From positions 1 through 17,251 of the forward strand of contig DATBMB010000080.1 in NCBI GenBank assembly GCA_036555035.1: DNA of 17,251 nucleotides, written 5' to 3'. The notes under the pieces were generated by a model. It ran no database searches. It worked only from the letters and a program-made list of their open reading frames with translations, and was not told the DNA's origin. The stretch is from SG8-41 sp036555035. GTDB lineage: Bacteria; Pseudomonadota; Gammaproteobacteria; Burkholderiales; SG8-41. Positions 14,875 through 17,251 of the stretch are shown here, in pieces; positions within the stretch are counted from its first letter, which is position 1; each line of letters starts with the position of its first letter. A program made the position numbers and the translations under genes.

Positions 14875-17251
14875 CTAGCGTGCGAGCGCGCGCTCGAGCA
14901 CGCGCGCGACGTGAATCGCTGATCGGCCCGATCCGTCCCGGATCTGGTGGCGGCAGCTCGTGCCGTCCGCGACGATCAGCTCGTTCGCGGCCGCCTTGCG
15001 CACGCGCGGCAGGAGCGTCAACTCCGCCATCTTCATCGAAACGTCGTAGTGCGCGGCTTCGTAGCCGAAAGCGCCCGCCATGCCGCAGCAGCTCGACTCG
15101 ACCGCTTCCACCTCCAGCCCGGGGACGAGCCCGAGCACCTTCTGCACGGCGGGCATGGCGTCGAACGCCTTCTGGTGGCAATGGCCGTGGAGCAGCGCCT
15201 TCTTCTCCGGGAGCGGCGCGAGCTTCAGGTCGAGCCGCTCCGCTTCCTGCTCGCGCGCGAGGAATTCCTCGAACAGAAATGCGTTCATCGCGAGCTCGGC
15301 GCTCTCCCCGCCCGGCAGCATGGAGAGAAACTCGTCGCGCAGGCCGAGGAGGCAGGAAGGCTCGAGTCCCACCACCGGCACGCCGCGCTCGACATAGGGC
15401 GTCAATGTCTCGACGACGCGGCGCGCTTCGCTTCGCGCCTCCTCGACCAGTCCGGCCGCAAGAAAGGTCCGGCCGCAACAGAGCGGACGGCCGCCATTCA
15501 CCGGCTGCGGCAGATGCACGTCGTAGCCAGCCGCCTGCAGCACTGCAAGCGCGGCGTGCGCGTTCTCAGGCTCGAAGTAGCGGTTGAAGGTGTCGATCAG
15601 TAGGACCGCTTCGCGGCTGGAACCCCCTGCCCCCTCAGGGGGAAGGCTGGGATGGGGGTGGTTTTCCGCAATTGCATCGCGGCGCCACTTGGGCAGCGAG
15701 CGTTGGCGGGCAAAGCCGAGCCAGCCCTGCGCCATGGACTGCATCGCGTTCGTGAGCGGCGCGAGGCGCGCGGCGAGCGGCGCATAGCGCGGCAGGTACG
15801 CAAGCAGCCGATCCTTCAGCGCCAGGCGGTGGCGCTGGCGGTAGTGGTGGAGGAATTCCACCTTCATCTTCGCCATGTCGACGCCCGTCGGGCACTCGCG
15901 CCGGCAGCCCTTGCAGGAGACGCACAGCTCGAGCGTCGAATAGAGCTCGTCGGAGGCCAGCGCCTCATTTGCGTTCATCTGGCCGAGCTGGCCGGAGAGC
16001 GCGAGCCGCAGCGTGTTGGCGCGCCCGCGCGTGAGATGGCGCTCCTCGCGCGTGACCCGGTAGGAGGGGCACATGGTGCCGGCGTCGAACTTGCGGCAGT
16101 GGCCGTTGTTGTTGCACATCTCCACCGCCTTGGCGAAGCCCTCCCCGCGGTGGCCCGCGCCCGCTCCATGCTCCGACCAGTCGAGCGCGGTCTTGATCGG
16201 GATCGTGCGGTAGCCCGGCGGGTAGCGAAAGAGCGAGCGGTCGTCCTGCCTGGAGGGCCGCACGATCTTGCCGGGGTTCATGAGCCCCTTCGGATCGAAG
16301 AGATCCTTGATCTCCCCGAACGCGCGCGTCAACTTCGGGCCGAAGAACGGCTCGATCCACTCCGATCGCACCAGCCCGTCGCCGTGCTCGCCGGAGTAGG
16401 CGCCCTTGAAGTGCCTCACCAGCTCCGCCGCCTCTTCGGCGATGGCGCGCATCTTGATTGCGCCGTCGGACCGCATGTCGAGGATGGGCCGCACGTGCAG
16501 GCATCCGACCGAGGCGTGCGCGTACCAGGTGCCTTTCGTCCCGTGCTTCTCGAACACGCGCGTCAGGCGGTCGGTGTACTCGGCGAGGTGCTCGAGCGGC
16601 ACCGCGCAGTCCTCGATGAAGGACACGGGCTTGCCGTCGCCCTTCATGGACATCATGATGTTGAGACCCGCTTTCCTCACCTCCCACACGTCGCGCTGGA
16701 TGCGGGCGTCGGTAATCTCGATGACGCTTCCCGGGAAGCCGAGCTCGCCCATCAGTTCGACGAGTTGCCGGAGCCTGCGCACCTGCTCGTCGCGGTCGTC
16801 GCCGGCGAACTCCACCAGCAGGATGGCGTCCGGGTCGCCCTTGATGGCCTGATCCACCGTCGCGCGGAACGCGGGATTCCCGCGCGCGAGCCCGATCATG
16901 GTGCGGTCCACCAGTTCCACCGCGGCCGGCTCGAGCTGCACGATGCGGCGCGGCGCCTCCATCGCCCTGTAAAAGGTCGGGAAATGGCACACGCCGAGCG
17001 CCCGGTGCTTCGGCAGTGGCGAGAGCTTCAAGTGGATGCGGCGCGAGAAGGCGAGCGTGCCTTCCGAGCCCACCAGCAGGTGCGCCATGTTGAAGGGGGC
17101 GCCGTTCAGCATGTCCAGGTTGTAGCCGCCGACCCGGCGCAGGAGCTTCGGCACGCGGTGCTCGATCTCCTCGGCCTCGCGGGCGGCGATCGCGCGGATC
17201 TTTCTGACCAGCTCGACGTAGCCTTTCGGCCCGGCGAGCCGGCCTACCTCC
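14875..17251 (-). CDS. FAD- and Fe-S-containing 2-hydroxyacid dehydrogenase, YdiJ/GlcD type (N-terminus cut by window edge)
   Basis: The frame is open from the stop at 14875 to the right edge, giving 791 visible residues. The missing part should hold the FAD-binding PCMH domain. Visible in order, numbered from the first whole codon: FAD-linked oxidase C-terminal domain (about 40-330, with ASVGCLHVRP near 246-255 and SGEHGDG at 286-292), then two Fe-S cysteine sets (C379/C385/C394 and CVSCKGCRRECP with C443/C446/C449/C453), then two CCG domains (CCG at 591-593; SSCCGMAG at 719-726). This order matches YdiJ-like D-2-hydroxyglutarate/D-lactate-type dehydrogenases that pass electrons to the respiratory chain. 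The linker at about 529-548 contains a repeat-derived NHPHPSLPPEGAGG insertion. The exact hydroxyacid is uncertain. An internal GTG at 17154 is not a credible start. Confidence 0.9.
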   Translation of the reverse strand, partial: EVGRLAGPKGYVELVRKIRAIAAREAEEIEHRVPKLLRRVGGYNLDMLNGAPFNMAHLLVGSEGTLAFSRRIHLKLSPLPKHRALGVCHFPTFYRAMEAPRRIVQLEPAAVELVDRTMIGLARGNPAFRATVDQAIKGDPDAILLVEFAGDDRDEQVRRLRQLVELMGELGFPGSVIEITDARIQRDVWEVRKAGLNIMMSMKGDGKPVSFIEDCAVPLEHLAEYTDRLTRVFEKHGTKGTWYAHASVGCLHVRPILDMRSDGAIKMRAIAEEAAELVRHFKGAYSGEHGDGLVRSEWIEPFFGPKLTRAFGEIKDLFDPKGLMNPGKIVRPSRQDDRSLFRYPPGYRTIPIKTALDWSEHGAGAGHRGEGFAKAVEMCNNNGHCRKFDAGTMCPSYRVTREERHLTRGRANTLRLALSGQLGQMNANEALASDELYSTLELCVSCKGCRRECPTGVDMAKMKVEFLHHYRQRHRLALKDRLLAYLPRYAPLAARLAPLTNAMQSMAQGWLGFARQRSLPKWRRDAIAENHPHPSLPPEGAGGSSREAVLLIDTFNRYFEPENAHAALAVLQAAGYDVHLPQPVNGGRPLCCGRTFLAAGLVEEARSEARRVVETLTPYVERGVPVVGLEPSCLLGLRDEFLSMLPGGESAELAMNAFLFEEFLAREQEAERLDLKLAPLPEKKALLHGHCHQKAFDAMPAVQKVLGLVPGLEVEAVESSCCGMAGAFGYEAAHYDVSMKMAELTLLPRVRKAAANELIVADGTSCRHQIRDGSGRSAIHVARVLERALAR
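15621..15668. repeat. Palindromic REP-like element inserted in frame inside the FAD/Fe-S oxidase gene
   Basis: On the minus strand the DNA reads ACCCCCATCCCAGCC, then TTCCCCCTGAGGGGG, then CAGGGGG. CCCCCT and AGGGGG form a perfect tight palindrome, with further C/G runs on both sides. This C-run, CAGCC, G-run layout is that of intergenic palindromic repeats common in betaproteobacteria. Here it is translated as HPHPSLPPEGAGG, keeps the frame open, and lies in the linker between the Fe-S domain and the first CCG domain. Confidence 0.7.

Overview
The window is high-GC, densely packed DNA that looks like a betaproteobacterium, most likely Burkholderiales or a near relative. The best evidence is four periplasmic Bug/TctC-type binding proteins without membrane partners, a betaproteobacterial-type palindromic repeat of the CCCCCATCCCAGCC kind, and a Shine-Dalgarno sequence that complements a 16S tail ending ...GGATCACCTCCTTTC. 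I see no transposase, integrase, CRISPR array, tRNA or rRNA. Both end genes are cut by the window edges.

Left block (1-5695, minus strand): a complete-looking peptide/opine/nickel-type ABC importer. Reading in the direction of transcription, it has a good sigma70-like promoter (5667-5695), a fused double ATPase (DppD-DppF/GsiA type), a family 5 solute-binding protein, a DppB-type permease and a DppC-type permease that runs off the window. An unusual array of GTGACG repeats arranged as a large inverted repeat (1834-1946) sits between the binding-protein and permease genes.

Cell-envelope block (5696-7231, plus strand): a leader carrying a terminator-like hairpin, a 70-residue exported protein with two cysteines, and two BON-domain lipoproteins. 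The +2 residues of the lipoproteins suggest different membrane destinations. A nested inverted repeat lies between the first and second genes.

Transport and catabolism block (7253-12592): four Bug/TctC binding proteins. One faces left. Two are in tandem on the plus strand, followed closely by an alpha/beta hydrolase. The fourth stands alone after a small DUF1330 gene. No TctA/TctB membrane genes are present.

Right block (12623-17251): a group D flavin monooxygenase of the acyl-CoA-dehydrogenase fold (HsaA/DszC type, minus strand), a dienelactone-hydrolase-family protein (plus strand), and the C-terminal part of a large FAD/Fe-S 2-hydroxyacid dehydrogenase (YdiJ/GlcD type, minus strand) that carries an in-frame repeat-derived insertion. 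The overall theme is uptake and breakdown of small organic acids, peptides or aromatic products.

The most striking element is in front of the flavin monooxygenase. It is a short leader transcript with an extended -10 promoter, a Shine-Dalgarno complementary to about 15 nt of the 16S tail, a 27-codon Gly/Ser-rich ORF with one Cys, a hairpin whose loop begins with the stop codon, and then a strong intrinsic terminator immediately before the monooxygenase RBS. This is the layout of a translation-coupled attenuator. I do not recognise the peptide.
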